64,000 nt of DNA from Sulfurimicrobium lacus. Its GTDB lineage: Bacteria > Pseudomonadota > Gammaproteobacteria > Burkholderiales > Sulfuricellaceae. This document shows, piece by piece, positions 63,605 through 64,000 of this stretch. Where the stretch lies: assembly GCF_011764585.1 (NCBI RefSeq), contig NZ_AP022853.1, forward strand, positions 3,133,501 through 3,197,500, read 5' to 3'. The translations under genes were made by a program, and so were the position numbers. Numbering within the stretch: position 1 is the first letter of the stretch; every line of letters starts with the position of its first letter. The notes beneath the pieces are model-generated. The model did not search any database, was not told where the DNA came from, and worked only from the letters and a program-made list of their open reading frames with translations.

Positions 63605-63747
63605 ATGAACTCATTGACATTCAATCCACGGCTATTGCTTCTGGTCATGCTGCTAACCATGGTCATCCAAGGCTGGCGCACGAATACCCACATCATGAAC
63701 GGCATCTTGCAGGATTTTGATACGGCGATCTATCGCGCTTCCAGTAG
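63605..63747 (+). pseudogene. internally deleted copy of the Rhs-associated lipoprotein
   Basis: It starts with the same signal sequence as the gene upstream (MNSLTFNPRLLLLVMLLTMV), but at the lipobox it reads QGW instead of QGC and jumps straight to THIMNGILQDFDTAIY, which matches the middle of the intact protein (NIRILNGTLQDFHTGVF). About 90 residues are missing. An open frame continues to 63805 but homology ends near 63747. Not expected to be functional. Confidence 0.65.
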
Positions 63748-64000
63748 TCCAAGTATGAAAGATGGGGTACCGTTGAGAACAACATCGGCGCAGCCCATGG
63801 TCTGACCGATGGCAAGTATCTGGAAGCCATCAGTTCGGTCTGCACCGGAGATGCCGCTCATTTATCGGCATTGGATGGCGAGGTAAGACTCGCCTGTAGC
63901 CGAGTACGCTTTGCGCCACGGTATGCCCAGTATCTGGCCCTGATGCTGTTTTCTCACTGGGTACATGCCCAGCTCGATGATGCAGCGGCCTTCCTCGTTC
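63748..64000 (+). pseudogene. unrecognised coding fragment running off the right edge
   Basis: Directly after the lipoprotein remnant an 84-codon frame stays open to the end of the window: KYERWGTVENNIGAAHGLTD, then VRFAPRYAQYLALMLFSHWV. It has the composition of a real protein but no start codon, so it appears to be a 5'-truncated gene joined at a recombination point. The family was not recognised, and its right part lies outside the window. Confidence 0.4.

Overview
The window is a 64 kb stretch of a GC-rich betaproteobacterial chromosome. It most resembles the sulfur- or iron-oxidising, facultatively anaerobic Nitrosomonadales (Sulfuricella/Gallionella-like), but that placement is an inference from gene content. 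The supporting genes are DUF3579 and DUF2788 proteins, the gmk-rpoZ-spoT-ridA-recG order, a PEP-CTERM protein, the oxygen-independent ubiquinone genes ubiUVT, a class III ribonucleotide reductase, several c-type cytochromes, and a persulfide dioxygenase/rhodanese/DsrE/TauE set.

Layout. 1-7.7 kb: a TauE/SafE exporter end, then a dipeptide-type ABC importer operon (dppABCDF-like) ending in a gamma-glutamyltransferase and interrupted by a 268-bp nested palindromic element. 8.2-14.2 kb: UPF0126 protein, leuA, a Crp/Fnr regulator, nrdG, a separately encoded 63-aa glycyl-radical domain, and nrdD with NrdR boxes upstream. 14.6-21.1 kb: PEP-CTERM protein, glycine-zipper lipoprotein, yhcC-ubiU-ubiV-ubiT, a PilZ protein and a diheme cytochrome c. 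21.4-27 kb: gmk-rpoZ-spoT-ridA-recG. 27.1-28.6 kb: a gene broken by an in-frame TGA and an RHH/PIN toxin-antitoxin pair. 28.7-35.5 kb: rlmJ, ubiC, ubiA, a CDF transporter, a cytochrome c'-like protein, a GGDEF protein, a MntA/HepT pair and ubiD. 35.6-42.5 kb: a sulfur (persulfide) cluster and a copper ATPase with a Met-rich partner; the persulfide dioxygenase and the second TauE gene share a candidate operator. 42.6-53.7 kb: amidotransferase, two-component system, heme-binding GGDEF-EAL protein, PBP4, beta-CASP nuclease, DJ-1, YajQ, PpnP. 53.7-58.2 kb: argG-argF-argD, DUF3579, rpsT, tRNA-Ser(UGA). 58.2-64 kb: a PAS-GGDEF protein followed by a rearranged Rhs polymorphic-toxin locus.

The Crp/Fnr regulator, class III RNR and UbiUVT point to growth with little or no oxygen. 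UbiC, UbiA and UbiD supply the common part of ubiquinone synthesis. The sulfur genes look like persulfide oxidation plus export of the oxidised product. Many intergenic gaps carry palindromic repeats of at least six unrelated types.

The most interesting items are: (i) the glycyl-radical domain of NrdD encoded as its own small gene; (ii) the Rhs locus, with a predicted metal-dependent helical toxin domain, a beta-helix lipoprotein present in three states of decay, and inverted or deleted Rhs core fragments; (iii) the nested palindromic element inside the peptide-transport operon; (iv) the shared persulfide-type operator; and (v) the interrupted orphan gene near recG. All calls come from reading the sequence; no database search was possible.
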